A DNA stretch of 64,000 bases, from positions 174,803-238,802 of the forward strand of contig JNKJ01000006.1 in assembly GCA_000702025.1 (NCBI GenBank), read 5' to 3'. Source of the stretch: Blautia schinkii DSM 10518. GTDB lineage: Bacteria > Bacillota > Clostridia > Lachnospirales > Lachnospiraceae. Shown piece after piece: positions 51,016-60,189 of the stretch; position 1 is the stretch's first letter; each line of letters opens with the position of its first letter. The translations under genes were made by a program, and so were the position numbers. The notes under the pieces were generated by a model. It worked only from the letters and a program-made list of their open reading frames with translations, made no database searches and was not told where the DNA came from.

Positions 51016-51273
51016 ATGAATACATATGTTATTTGTATGGACTCTGTATGGGTTCGTGGCTCAGAAATGTTTGATATTGTCGGTATGACAGATGAAGAAC
51101 TGACGGATATTGATATGTGCGGCACAGATAACGAAGGCAGATGGCATGATATGGAGCCGACTCCATTTATCGCAGTCATAAAAGCGGAAAACGAGGAGGA
51201 AGCCTGTAAAAAGGCAGCCATCGAAATGCGCTATGATCCACGCTGTCTGTTTGCAATAAAAGTTTCAGAATAA
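51016..51273 (+). CDS. unknown 85-residue protein
   Basis: Soluble acidic protein starting MNTYVICMDSVWVRGSEMFD; the C-terminus has a short helix EEEACKKAAIEM. GAGGAGGATTC precedes ATG 51016. No family recognised. Confidence 0.5.
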   Translation: MNTYVICMDSVWVRGSEMFDIVGMTDEELTDIDMCGTDNEGRWHDMEPTPFIAVIKAENEEEACKKAAIEMRYDPRCLFAIKVSE

Positions 51274-51287
51274 AGGAGGTATTAAAA

Positions 51288-52151
51288 ATGATTATCAATC
51301 GAATCGGTGCTGAATTTGAATATGAAGGCAAAACCTATGTTGTCGGCGCTCCCATTGTGGGAACGCCGGAAAGTGAGTATGAGGGTCTGTATGGGACGAT
51401 TACGGAAATCCGTGATGGAGAGGATAAGGAAACGGAAAATGAAACGCCGGATATATATTGCTCTTTTGAAGTTCCTGCACTGCCCTGTGAAGTAAAAAAG
51501 CTGGAAGAGGTTTTCTCTGAACTGTATGACCAGAAAAAGACCATTGACGACATCATCCTGGATCTTGTCATCATGGCTCCGTCTATGGTGGAGCCGCTTG
51601 ATGACCTGAAAGAGTGTCGCCAGCATCCAAGGATTTATATTCTTTTGGAAGATTGGGCGGTTGACGGCGAACAGGGAAATTCTTCCGAGGTCTATACGGA
51701 CTTCAATGATGCGAAACGCATACTGGTCCAGAAACTGAAAGAGGAGCAGGAAAGCGGCTGTATTCCGCAATGGGTGGATGATGAGAAGTTCAAGGAGCAT
51801 TCCACGGACTCCCTCTATGAATGTTACATTGACGGCGATTACTGCGAGAGCCATTACCATATCGCAATCGTCTCTCAGCAGTTCTGCGTTTCCAATCGGT
51901 TTGTCAGGGAGATGGGATGGCTTTACCAGGCGTCCTGCCAGCTTGAAGATTTTGTATCACAGGTGTCAGACTGGGATGAATTGGATCAGCTGACCGATGA
52001 GCAATATAACCGCATGGTCCAGGATCCCCGTTTCCCGGAAAGGCTCCAGAACAAGCTGGGCAAAAACGATTCTTACTGGGAATCTTACTGGGAGAGCGTT
52101 TCAGAGGTTGCACATGAGTTTGTGAGTGAGTATCTGAAAAAGGAGACATAA
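51288..52151 (+). CDS. unknown protein, 287 residues
   Basis: Acidic soluble protein. Starts MIINRIGAEFEYEGKTYVVG, then a helical stretch and a tail ending VAHEFVSEYLKKET. AAAGGAGG lies at good spacing. Such acidic element proteins may bind basic partners or mimic DNA, but nothing here identifies a function. Confidence 0.5.
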   Translation: MIINRIGAEFEYEGKTYVVGAPIVGTPESEYEGLYGTITEIRDGEDKETENETPDIYCSFEVPALPCEVKKLEEVFSELYDQKKTIDDIILDLVIMAPSMVEPLDDLKECRQHPRIYILLEDWAVDGEQGNSSEVYTDFNDAKRILVQKLKEEQESGCIPQWVDDEKFKEHSTDSLYECYIDGDYCESHYHIAIVSQQFCVSNRFVREMGWLYQASCQLEDFVSQVSDWDELDQLTDEQYNRMVQDPRFPERLQNKLGKNDSYWESYWESVSEVAHEFVSEYLKKET

Positions 52152-52156
52152 AGACT

Positions 52157-52498
52157 ATGAATACAAGGATTAACTATCTCTACCGGGATGCAGACAACTA
52201 CAAGATGCCAAATTCCTGTGTGGTTATTGGCGAGATAAGCGAAGTGCAAATCGCAGAAGTCATATCCTGTCTGGACTGTGGGGAATATTTCATTCCCCGG
52301 CAGGTGGGGCTTCCTGAAAAACGCTTTGACAGGTTTGACGAGGAGGTGGACCATTGCTGGTTTGAATTAAGTGCAGATGGGTTTGAGGCTACCGAAAATG
52401 TTTCCAATGTTGACATGACTGTGGTGCAGCTCTTGGAGTTGTTCCGCAGTGCGAAAAACAACTGGCATGATGACGTGCCATTAGGAGGTGCAGTATGA
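52157..52498 (+). CDS. unknown 113-residue protein
   Basis: Short soluble protein with one CxxC (SCLDCGEYF). AAGGAGACATAAAGACT precedes the ATG. The end overlaps the next gene by 4 bases. No family recognised. Confidence 0.5.
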   Translation: MNTRINYLYRDADNYKMPNSCVVIGEISEVQIAEVISCLDCGEYFIPRQVGLPEKRFDRFDEEVDHCWFELSADGFEATENVSNVDMTVVQLLELFRSAKNNWHDDVPLGGAV

Positions 52499-52932
52499 GT
52501 TACTCAGAATGGCATACTTACGGCTATGGGATCTGCGTTTCCGATATTACGGATGAGTCTGTGGAACGCCTGCAGAAGCTGATTTCCCTGGCACCGGAGT
52601 ACCAAAAGAAAATACAGGCATGGCTGGATGAGTGCGAGATATCGGAGCCGGCCTACGAGGATTATCTGGAGTTCGACCAGGACTATATGCTTGGCCTGGC
52701 AACCATCTTAAAAGAAGTGATCCTTGAGGCAGAGGACATTGATCTTGTGGCGTGCGACAGCCATGACGGCACGGATTATCTGCTCTATGTGCCGGATTAT
52801 CCCTGGAACATGGGAAAACACAGACAGCTCATGACGGAGGAGGCCGTCGCAGGGCTTTTCCGAAAATATGTTTTCATTTTGACAGATGAGGCGATAGAAA
52901 TAGATTACCAGTCTGTTGAGAATGGAGGTTAG
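52495..52932 (+). CDS. unknown 145-residue protein
   Basis: Acidic soluble protein starting MSYSEWHTYGYGI, with SEPAYEDYLEFDQDYMLGLAT in the middle and MDSHDGT-like motif ACDSHDGTDYLLYVPDYPW. AGGAGG precedes the ATG. It lies 11 bases before the methylase start. No family recognised. Confidence 0.5.
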   Translation: MSYSEWHTYGYGICVSDITDESVERLQKLISLAPEYQKKIQAWLDECEISEPAYEDYLEFDQDYMLGLATILKEVILEAEDIDLVACDSHDGTDYLLYVPDYPWNMGKHRQLMTEEAVAGLFRKYVFILTDEAIEIDYQSVENGG

Positions 52933-52943
52933 GAGGTGGCGTT

Positions 52944-53245
52944 ATGCCTTATAAAAGCGATACAAGGCCGCTGACCAGCATCGTCTCCTATCCGGAGCGT
53001 GGCGAAGGCGGCAACAACCGTTACCGGGGGAACTGTTCCCCCAGACTGATCGAGGACCTTCTGGAGTTCTTCCAGCCGGCAGAAATCTGCGATTATATGT
53101 GCGGAAGCGGGACGACCAAAGCGGCGGCGGACAAGCTGGGTATTGGCAGTCATCTCTATGACCTGCACAGCGGTTTTGACATCATGAACTGCGAGATCCC
53201 GGAGCGCCCGGAGTTTATATTCTGGCACCCTCCATACTGGGATAT
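52944..53245 (+). CDS. DNA methyltransferase, first exon
   Basis: Joined to 55975-56605 the gene gives 310 residues. Exon 1 has SAM motif YMCGSGTT (near residue 50) and ends in FWHPPYWDI, motif IV of N4/N6 methylases (PPYW). The intron lies directly after the codon for Asp of PPYWD. GGAGGTGGCGTT precedes ATG 52944. Without splicing the frame stops at 53288, giving a useless fragment. Confidence 0.75.
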
Positions 53246-55974
53246 GTGCGCGTTGTTTCTGTACAACCGTCTCGGAAACGAGGAATAAAAACAGACAAGC
53301 CAAACAAGGCTTGAACTCTATGATGAAAATACGGGTGAAATTCCCGGACTGAGCAAAAACAGGTGTTCAAGGCTCTAAGTCTCCGATATGCGGTATTCCA
53401 TTGCCGGAATACCGTATAAAGCTCGGCGAAGTCGCGTGAAAATAGCCTGAGACGGCAATAAGTAATGCGGGAGTCCATAAAACTACTATGTGTATAGAAC
53501 CCTGAGGGTTGGAAAGAATCGTGGGAAGCAAGCTTCGTGAAGTAGGGTCATCCGAAATGAAGGGTGGCAGGCCTTATTAGGTTTTCAGTTGCGGCAAGGG
53601 CGTATGTTCTCCCTGTTGCTGTACATATTCCAATGAGAATATGTGCCTTTAGTCCTCCTGTTACGGACAAAAAGGTGGCTGACGGAGTAGACACGGACAC
53701 TAAGGTAGTATGTAAGGATATATCATAGGGAACAACGGAAACTCAGGAGAGAATGATAAGCAGGGCAGTATGCAATGTCTCTAAACAGCAGGAAATGGCT
53801 GTTGAATCTGAGTGGCAGCAGCCCGTAGTAGTCTGAGGTTGGGAAAGCCAACTACATGGCGAAGGGGCATAGTCAATGTAAGTCTTAACAACAAACTTTG
53901 AGGAAGCCGATGTGCAAACCTGACTAAAGCCAAATGGCAATATCTCGAAAGGGGTGATGTCTATGGTACAACAATTCAAGGTGCCTGAAACGGAATCAGA
54001 ATTAAGACAGCTTCAAGACAAATTGTATTCCATCACCAAAGAGCAGACTGAAACGGGAGCCTTTCGCGGTTTCCGTGGACTGCTCGAAATCATGGCAAGT
54101 GAGACGGTCATAATGACAGCCATTCACAACATAAAAGCCAATAAAGGGGCAGAGACAGCCGGAACGGACGGGCGCACCATGAGAGCAGATATTCTCCAAC
54201 AGGATTATACTCAAATTGTTGCAAAGGTCCAAAGGTCGTTCCAGAATTATCGCCCGATGTCGGTACGCCGAAAATGGATTCCCAAACCGGGAAAATCAGA
54301 AAAGCGGCCGCTTGGCATACCCGCCATAATGGATAGGATTATCCAAGAATGTGTACGGATTGTATTAGAGCCTATTATGGAGGCGCAGTTCTTCAAGCAT
54401 TCATACGGATTCCGGCCATGGCGGGACGCGCACATGGCGCTCGAAAGAGTAAAAGACCAAGTATCACGCGTGGGTTACTACTGGATTGTAGAAGGAGACA
54501 TAAGCAAGTTTTTCGACAATGTGAACCACACAATTCTTATAAAGAAACTGTGGCACATGGGAGTACGAGACCAACGGGTTTTAATGATTATTAAGGCCAT
54601 GCTCAAGGCGGGGATAATGGGAGAAATCTCAGAAAACCCCTTGGGCACGCCTCAAGGTGGCATCATCAGTCCGCTACTTGCAAATGTCTATCTGCACAGT
54701 ATGGATGAATGGATAACCCGGGAATGGGAAAACAAAAAGACCAGAACCACATACTCATCCAGTAGAAACCAGTACCAGTCACTACACAGATACTCAAATC
54801 TGAAACCAGCATATTTGGTTAGGTACGCAGATGACTGGATTCTGCTGACTAACTCACGAGAAAATGCCAATCGCTGGAAAAGCCGAATTGCCAACTACCT
54901 CAAAGTTAATCTCAGACTGGAACTATCCATGGAAAAGACGCTTGTAACTAACATTAAGCGAAAGCCAATTCATTTCCTTGGATTCACCTACAAGGTAACA
55001 CGCGGAGGAACGGCAATGAGAGGGTACAAGCCGGTTGTGAAACCGCAGGCAGACAGGCTAAATCGAAAAATGGAGGAAGTCCTAAAGGACATATCTTTCC
55101 TGCAAAGGTCGATGGACAAGGCAGAATCGGTAGACAGAATCAACAGGATAAATGCGAAAATCCGAGGACTCATCAACTACTACAGTGTTGCCAACCATGT
55201 CAATCTGGAAATGGCACGCTATGGGTTAAGAGTACAGCAGGTAGCGCTTCATGCGTTGCGGAGAAAAGGTGGCACTTTAGTTTCTGCGAATAATGTGAGC
55301 AATCTACTTTCATTGCATGAGAACTACAAGACGATGTTAGCCGCTATCCCCATTGGAGAAGGGCAATACATCGGTGTAACCTCTCCGGCGTTCTGCAAGT
55401 ATCAAAAGACATACTGCAAAAAGCCTGAAGAAACGCCATATACGGTCGAAGGGCGAGCGATTCATTGGGAAAGAACCCGAAAGAAAATGACCCTTCCGAG
55501 GATGGAAGAAATATTGACTTCCTCCACATTGGGTATGTTGATAGCTTACGGGAAAACAAAACCAATATATAATCTGGAGTATTTTCTAAACCGGATGTAT
55601 GCGTTGAATCGAGATAAAATGCGTTGTCGTATTTGTGGAAAACCAATTGTCGATGGAGATGACTATCATGCCCATCACATTCGGAAAAACCTACCGCTCT
55701 CGGAAATTAACAGAGTATCCAACTTGGCTTCCACACACCGAAGTTGTCATAAACTTGTTCATGGACAGAAAAGTAAAGATGGATTCAGTCCGAAAGCTGT
55801 TAGACAAGCTGAAAAATACAGGAAAAAGTTGTTAAGTTAAACGTTGCTTCTGCGTAGACAGAGCAAATTATATTGATGGAGCGCTGGGTGCGATGAAAGT
55901 CGCACGCCCGGTGTGAGGGAAGGGAAAAAGACTCTTAGCGGATAATGCCGAAGATGATCTTTACCTATTCCCAT
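53246..55974 (+). mobile_element. group II intron 2 with encoded maturase
   Basis: 2729 bases. It begins GTGCG. A domain V-like stem (GGGTGCGATGAAAGTCGCACGCCC, core GAAA loop, about 55883-55906) and a domain VI stem precede the end. Joining GATAT to CGTGACC restores PPYWDIVTYSDVMY in phase, which fixes the ends at 53246-55974. Sense orientation. It is different in sequence from intron 1, though similar in size and plan. Confidence 0.85.
53963..55840 (+). CDS. ltrA: intron-encoded reverse transcriptase/maturase with HNH endonuclease
   Basis: About 625 residues. Reverse transcriptase motifs KRPLGIPAIMDR, SYGFRPWRDAH, GTPQGGIISPLLANVYL and YADDW. Maturase domain, then HNH nuclease CRICGKPIVDGDDYHAHHIRKN. 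Catalytic residues look intact. ATG 53963 is chosen (AAAGGGG upstream). Confidence 0.9.
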   Translation: MVQQFKVPETESELRQLQDKLYSITKEQTETGAFRGFRGLLEIMASETVIMTAIHNIKANKGAETAGTDGRTMRADILQQDYTQIVAKVQRSFQNYRPMSVRRKWIPKPGKSEKRPLGIPAIMDRIIQECVRIVLEPIMEAQFFKHSYGFRPWRDAHMALERVKDQVSRVGYYWIVEGDISKFFDNVNHTILIKKLWHMGVRDQRVLMIIKAMLKAGIMGEISENPLGTPQGGIISPLLANVYLHSMDEWITREWENKKTRTTYSSSRNQYQSLHRYSNLKPAYLVRYADDWILLTNSRENANRWKSRIANYLKVNLRLELSMEKTLVTNIKRKPIHFLGFTYKVTRGGTAMRGYKPVVKPQADRLNRKMEEVLKDISFLQRSMDKAESVDRINRINAKIRGLINYYSVANHVNLEMARYGLRVQQVALHALRRKGGTLVSANNVSNLLSLHENYKTMLAAIPIGEGQYIGVTSPAFCKYQKTYCKKPEETPYTVEGRAIHWERTRKKMTLPRMEEILTSSTLGMLIAYGKTKPIYNLEYFLNRMYALNRDKMRCRICGKPIVDGDDYHAHHIRKNLPLSEINRVSNLASTHRSCHKLVHGQKSKDGFSPKAVRQAEKYRKKLLS

Positions 55975-56605
55975 CGTGACCTATTCGGATGTCATGTACA
56001 AAGCGGCGGATGTCCAGAAGAGCTACGGCTATGACCCGAGGCAGTATGACCTGTCACGCATACCGGACTGGGCAGGCTTTGTGGAAAAAATGAATTACGC
56101 CATGATGAAGCAGTTTTCTGCCCTTGAAAAAGGCGGCAGGATGGCGGTGCTGATGGGCGATATCAAGAAGAAAGGCGTGCTGTACAGTATGCTTTCCGAG
56201 ATCGTCAAACCGGGGTCTTTGGAGAATATCATTATCAAGGCCCAGCATAACTGCTTTTCAGACCAGATCCAGTATAGCGGGAAATTCATACCGATCTTAC
56301 ATGAGTATGTGATGATTGTCCGAAAGGATTCACCGCTTTTGGTTCCGATTATCATGGCAAAGAAAACGGAGGTCGATATCCGGGATATGCCGGGAGCGAC
56401 ATGGCGTGATGTGGTTGCTGCCGTTTTGGAACAGTGCAGCGAGCCGGTGACGCTCACGTTTCTCTATGAGAAAATAGAGCCGCACAAAAAAGCACAGGCA
56501 AATAAGTGGTGGAAAGAAAAAATCCGCCAAACGCTTCAGATCAATCCTACATACTTCTTTCATGATGGCAGGGGAATGTGGTCGTTGAACAGAAGCGCAG
56601 CATAG
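55975..56605 (+). CDS. DNA methyltransferase, second exon
   Basis: Continues WDIVTYSDVMYKAADVQKSYG, then the methylase core (GRMAVLMGDIKKKGVLYSMLSEI) and a C-terminal ~60-residue domain (TWRDVVAAVLEQCSEPVTLTFLYEKI ... GMWSLNRSAA) that looks like a winged helix for DNA contact. In phase with exon 1 after intron removal. Adenine- or cytosine-specific cannot be decided. Confidence 0.75.
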
Positions 56606-56720
56606 TATCTGCGTCTGGGGGATGTCTTTTGTAGGCATCCCTCAGTTGCTTTAACTATATGTAGAAGAAGGATGGCCTTTTTGCTATAATACAAATATAC
56701 TTATGAACAGGAGGCGAAAT

Positions 56721-57047
56721 ATGTCTGTTTATTATAATCCGGACACGTACAGAAAAATTATCAGAAATGGTGAAGAATGTTGGGTATATGATTGGGGCAA
56801 AAATGCTGATATAAATTCGTTCAATTATATGCTGGATCGCTGGGAGGGCACTCAGCAACAATTTTTTATCAATGGTGAGACCAAGCAATATTTTCTTATT
56901 AATAAACAAGAGCGTACTGTCATGGAAATATCAAATCCAGAAGTAATAAGGTTCCTGTATGAGAATCTTTATATGGCGAATATTAACGAAACTTTTATCG
57001 AACTGTTTACCTCAATCGGAGGGTTTAAAACAGTAAAGTACGAGTAG
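56721..57047 (+). CDS. unknown 108-residue protein
   Basis: Starts MSVYYNPDTYRKIIRNGEECWVYDW; aromatic-rich, soluble. GGAGGCGAAAT precedes ATG 56721. It ends before a terminator. Different in base composition from the methylase upstream. No family recognised. Confidence 0.5.
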   Translation: MSVYYNPDTYRKIIRNGEECWVYDWGKNADINSFNYMLDRWEGTQQQFFINGETKQYFLINKQERTVMEISNPEVIRFLYENLYMANINETFIELFTSIGGFKTVKYE

Positions 57048-57063
57048 ATTCTGATTTTTTCTT

Positions 57064-57093
57064 GGGGATGTCGTTTCGGCGGCATCCCTTTTT
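57064..57093 (+). terminator. intrinsic terminator
   Basis: GGGGATGTCG pairs with CGGCATCCC around TTTCGG, followed by five T. Confidence 0.65.
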
Positions 57094-57137
57094 GTATAAC
57101 TGTTTTCAATTTGGATATACTAATCTCCGGGAGTTCT

Positions 57138-57186
57138 ATTTACATTCGCACTTCAATAGTGTATAATGTGGAGTGCGGATGTAAAT
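57138..57186 (+). promoter_or_regulatory. promoter with flanking inverted repeat, AbiE operator
   Basis: TTTACA (57139), 17 bp, perfect TATAAT (57162). ATTTACATTCGCACT (57138-57152) and AGTGCGGATGTAAAT (57172-57186) form a 15-base inverted repeat with one mismatch, one arm on the -35 and the other at the start point. AbiEi antitoxins are known to bind inverted repeats in their own promoter. Confidence 0.75.
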
Positions 57187-57805
57187 GAAACCAAGGAGGT
57201 GCATTGATACGGACACGATTTGGACTAAAATTCAAACAATTGCAGAAAAAAGCAATGGGTTTGTTAAGACTTCTGATATTGAGGCGGCTGGAATCAGCAG
57301 ACCGATGTTGAAAAAGTATGTTGATATGGGGAAATTAGATCCGGTGCGAAAAGGGTTATATACTTTGACCGATGAATTTACTGACGAGTTTGCGCTTCTT
57401 CAGGCACAAAGTGCAAAGATAATATATTCATATGGCACCGCATTGTTCTTTTGGGGGATGTCGGACAGGGCGCCGAACATCTTGGATATAACGCTGCCTC
57501 GCGGAACGAACATCAGCAGGTTAAGGCGTGATAATCCAAATTTACGTTGTCATTATGTGCAGACGGAAGTTTACGATCTTGGAATAACAGAAACAAAATC
57601 CCCTCAAGGCGGGATGGTAAAGCTGTATGACAGGGAGCGCTGTATTTGTGATGTGATCCGGGATAAGGATCAAATTGAACTGCAGCTTTTTACGCAGGCA
57701 ATTAAGGACTATTTTAAGACAAATCCAAATAACCGAAAATTGCTGAAATATGGCAAGGTATTTGGAATTGAAGATAAGATAAGAACATATATGGAGGTTT
57801 TATAA
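57185..57805 (+). CDS. abiEi: AbiEi-type antitoxin/transcriptional repressor
   Basis: 206 residues. Winged helix FVKTSDIEAAGISRPMLKKYVDMGKLDPVRKGLYTL at the start, then the AbiEi core (RDRERCICDVIRD). ATG 57185 lies inside the right operator arm and has no ribosome site before it; AAGGAGG at 57193-57199 instead points to translation starting near 57203 at a non-standard codon. Gene overlaps AbiEii by 1 base. It represses the operon and neutralises the toxin. Confidence 0.78.
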   Translation: MKPRRCIDTDTIWTKIQTIAEKSNGFVKTSDIEAAGISRPMLKKYVDMGKLDPVRKGLYTLTDEFTDEFALLQAQSAKIIYSYGTALFFWGMSDRAPNILDITLPRGTNISRLRRDNPNLRCHYVQTEVYDLGITETKSPQGGMVKLYDRERCICDVIRDKDQIELQLFTQAIKDYFKTNPNNRKLLKYGKVFGIEDKIRTYMEVL

Positions 57806-58644
57806 TGAAGACACCGGAACAACTAAAAGGAGCCATTCGCAGCATGGCAGCGAAGAAAAATCTTCGTGCACAGGAAGTGCTGCAGATGTTTTTATTTGAA
57901 AGAATCATTGATCGTTTGGCAGCTTCATCCTTTCGGGACAATTTTATTTTGAAGGGCGGACTCTTGATATCATCAATGATCGGTATTGGTGAACGCACTA
58001 CTATGGATATGGACACAACGGCGCGTGGTATTCAGATGGAAGAGGACGAGATCGTTTCTGCAGTCAAAGAGATTATCGCAATGGATGTGGGAGACGGAAT
58101 TTCTTTTGAATTTCAGAAAATTGAACCAATCCGCGAGGATGATGCGTACAATAATTTCCGGGTTCATCTGCGTGCAAAATACGGGAAGATTGACAGCCCA
58201 ATGAAGATAGACATTACTACCGGAGATATTATTACGCCTGCAGCCATTCGTTATGATTTCCCGTTTGTGTTTGAGGAGAAAACGGTTTCGGTCATGGCAT
58301 ATACGCTTGAGACAGTGCTTGCGGAAAAATATGAAACGATTATCCGCAGAAACATTGGAACTACAAGGGCAAGGGATTATTATGATTTACATACTCTTTA
58401 CCGCAGCCGTAAAGATGTGGTTCAGATGGAGGTTCTGAGAGCAGCAGTTATTCATACTGCGGAGAAAAGAGATTCGGTTGATGATATCATGGACTGGAGA
58501 GATATTTTGAAGGATATCCGTGAAGAGCCGCAGTTATATCTTCTGTGGGATAATTATGCTGCGGACAACAAATACATTGGAGATTTGAAATTCAATGAAG
58601 TTCTTGATACAGTGGACGAAATTGCAAAGATTCTTGATTTGTGA
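57805..58644 (+). CDS. abiEii: AbiEii-type nucleotidyltransferase toxin
   Basis: 279 residues. NTase core: ILKGGLLISS (Gly-Gly loop) near residue 48, metal-binding TMDMDTT, and the third acidic segment MKIDITTGD. The family transfers nucleotides to targets such as tRNA and halts growth, acting in phage abortive infection. It forms a type IV toxin-antitoxin pair with the upstream AbiEi. Confidence 0.85.
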   Translation: MKTPEQLKGAIRSMAAKKNLRAQEVLQMFLFERIIDRLAASSFRDNFILKGGLLISSMIGIGERTTMDMDTTARGIQMEEDEIVSAVKEIIAMDVGDGISFEFQKIEPIREDDAYNNFRVHLRAKYGKIDSPMKIDITTGDIITPAAIRYDFPFVFEEKTVSVMAYTLETVLAEKYETIIRRNIGTTRARDYYDLHTLYRSRKDVVQMEVLRAAVIHTAEKRDSVDDIMDWRDILKDIREEPQLYLLWDNYAADNKYIGDLKFNEVLDTVDEIAKILDL

Positions 58645-58721
58645 TATCAAGTAAGAAAAGATTAAATTTTTTTTGAAACACTTATAATAGAAATCGGAAT
58701 TTGAAAGTGAGGTGTAATTAA

Positions 58722-59705
58722 ATGAATAAAGAAGAATTACATCGTGTTATAGGAGAGCAACAGCCTAATATATGCCAAGTGGTTGCAGTCAAAGATAGCA
58801 ACATTATTTATAGTGATACTTGGAATGATTTCAAACAAGATGATAATGTTCATATTGCTTCGGTAACAAAAAGCATTATAGCCATACTTATAGGAATTGC
58901 TATTGACAAAGGTATGATTAAAAGTATTCATCAAAAAGTATTGGACTTTTTCCCTGACTATGTGATTAAAAGAGGAGAAAAGACCATACACGATATTACT
59001 TTATATCATTTGCTTACGATGACCGCACCGTATAAATTCAAGTCGGAGCCTTGGACAAAAGTATGTATGAGTGAGGATTGGACAAAGGCAGTTCTTGATT
59101 TGCTCGGCGGTAAAAGCGATATTATAGGTGAGTTTAAGTATTCAACACTCGGTATACATATATTGAGTACAATAATAACCAAAGTAAGCAATATGCCAAC
59201 ATTGGAATTTGCCAATAAATATTTATTTAAGCCCCTTGGAATAAAGAACAGACATCTTTACACAGTAAAAAACAAAGAGGAACATATTGGCTTTGTAACT
59301 TCAAAAGAACCTAAAGAAAACGGTTGGTTTTGTGATAACAAAGGAACAGTTACTTCGGGTTTTGGCTTGTGTTTATCAGCAGAAGATATGGCGAAAATAG
59401 GACAAATGTGCCTTGATAAAGGAATGTATGATAACAAAAGAATTGTATCTTCTGAATGGATTGAAAAGATAACAACACCATATTTAACTACTGATGAAAA
59501 ATTTGGATTTATGCAATATGGATTTTTGTGGTGGATTATAGATAGTGAAAAGAAAATATATTCTGCAATCGGCGATAGCGGAAATGTAATATATGTTAAT
59601 ACCGAAAAAAATATCGTTATATCCGTTACGGCAACTTTCAAACCTTTGGTATTTGATAGGGTTCAGTTTATAAGAGAATATATCGAGCCATTTGTTTTAG
59701 GATGA
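58722..59705 (+). CDS. serine hydrolase (beta-lactamase class C/penicillin-binding fold)
   Basis: 327 residues. SxxK nucleophile motif SVTK near residue 48, Tyr motif in GEFKYSTLGIHI (YST), and the third box in AIGDSGN. No signal peptide, so it probably acts in the cytoplasm or is exported otherwise. Family members cleave esters or D-peptides; true beta-lactamase action is unproven. GAGGTG precedes the ATG; TATAAT lies about 40 bases upstream. AT-richer than neighbours. Confidence 0.8.
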   Translation: MNKEELHRVIGEQQPNICQVVAVKDSNIIYSDTWNDFKQDDNVHIASVTKSIIAILIGIAIDKGMIKSIHQKVLDFFPDYVIKRGEKTIHDITLYHLLTMTAPYKFKSEPWTKVCMSEDWTKAVLDLLGGKSDIIGEFKYSTLGIHILSTIITKVSNMPTLEFANKYLFKPLGIKNRHLYTVKNKEEHIGFVTSKEPKENGWFCDNKGTVTSGFGLCLSAEDMAKIGQMCLDKGMYDNKRIVSSEWIEKITTPYLTTDEKFGFMQYGFLWWIIDSEKKIYSAIGDSGNVIYVNTEKNIVISVTATFKPLVFDRVQFIREYIEPFVLG

Positions 59706-59760
59706 CAAATTCTGATTTATCAATTCATAAAGTTTTGAAATAAAAAGAATATTGTAACCC

Positions 59761-59790
59761 GGAGATGTTGATTATCAGCATCTCTTTTTT
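59761..59790 (+). terminator. terminator after the hydrolase gene
   Basis: GGAGATGTTG pairs with CAGCATCTC (with one G-U), followed by six T. Confidence 0.65.
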
Positions 59791-59813
59791 ATATCAAAAA
59801 GGAGGTATATAGT

Positions 59814-59924
59814 ATGGGATGGTTGATAGGTATCCTTAGTTTTATAGGCGGCAGCGTGTTTGGCGTTGTTTTTATGTGTATGTTTCAGATTAACCGAACT
59901 TACAGAAATAAGCGCTCGGAGTAA
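59814..59924 (+). CDS. DUF3789 small membrane protein
   Basis: 36 residues: MGWLIGILSFIGGSVFGVVF and MCMFQINRTYRNKRSE. One membrane helix with a basic tail, as in DUF3789 proteins of element backbones. AAAGGAGG precedes the ATG. Leader RNA 3 begins 36 bases after its stop. Confidence 0.65.
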   Translation: MGWLIGILSFIGGSVFGVVFMCMFQINRTYRNKRSE

Positions 59925-59960
59925 ACATTTGCAGTAAGAATGCTCTTTTCTCCTGGTGGA

Positions 59961-60082
59961 TTGACTATTGCAAATAAATCTGTTATAATATTTACATCAG
60001 TATCAAGTTTGGCTACGGCTAAACACAGTTTAACAGAGTTTATCAAAGTGTCATTTGCAATTTTGCAGATGGCACTTTTTTT
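59961..60082 (+). ncRNA. leader RNA copy 3
   Basis: Promoter TTGACT (59961), 17 bp, TATAAT (59984). Box ACATCAGTATCAAG, hairpin 1 GTTTGGC (60007) / GCTAAAC (60018) with a TACG loop, then AGAGTTTATCAAAGTGTC. The terminator pairs AAGTGTCAT (60046) with ATGGCACTT (60069) with an inner TGCAA/TTGCA stem, then T-run. Located 108 bases before the DUF932-like gene. See copy 1. Confidence 0.72.
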
Positions 60083-60111
60083 GTTTTCCGGCCAATTCAT
60101 TTGGGCATAAG

Positions 60112-60140
60112 CCAGCAGTCTTTCGGGATTGCTGGCTTTT
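60112..60140 (+). terminator. second hairpin behind leader RNA 3
   Basis: CCAGCAGTC pairs with GATTGCTGG around TTTCGG, followed by CTTTTG. It adds another termination point before the gene at 60190, as copy 1 also has extra stems. Confidence 0.5.
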
Positions 60141-60189
60141 GTTATATATCAAGGCGGCAATCCCGCCAGAAAAGAAAGGAGCATGAAAT

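Noticed and set aside
47470..53730. Candidate exon-binding pairings for the two introns (for example GTCATT at 47476 and ATATC at 53720)
   Set aside because: The matches to the 5' exons are short and not fully adjacent to the splice sites, so they do not rise above chance without a full intron fold.
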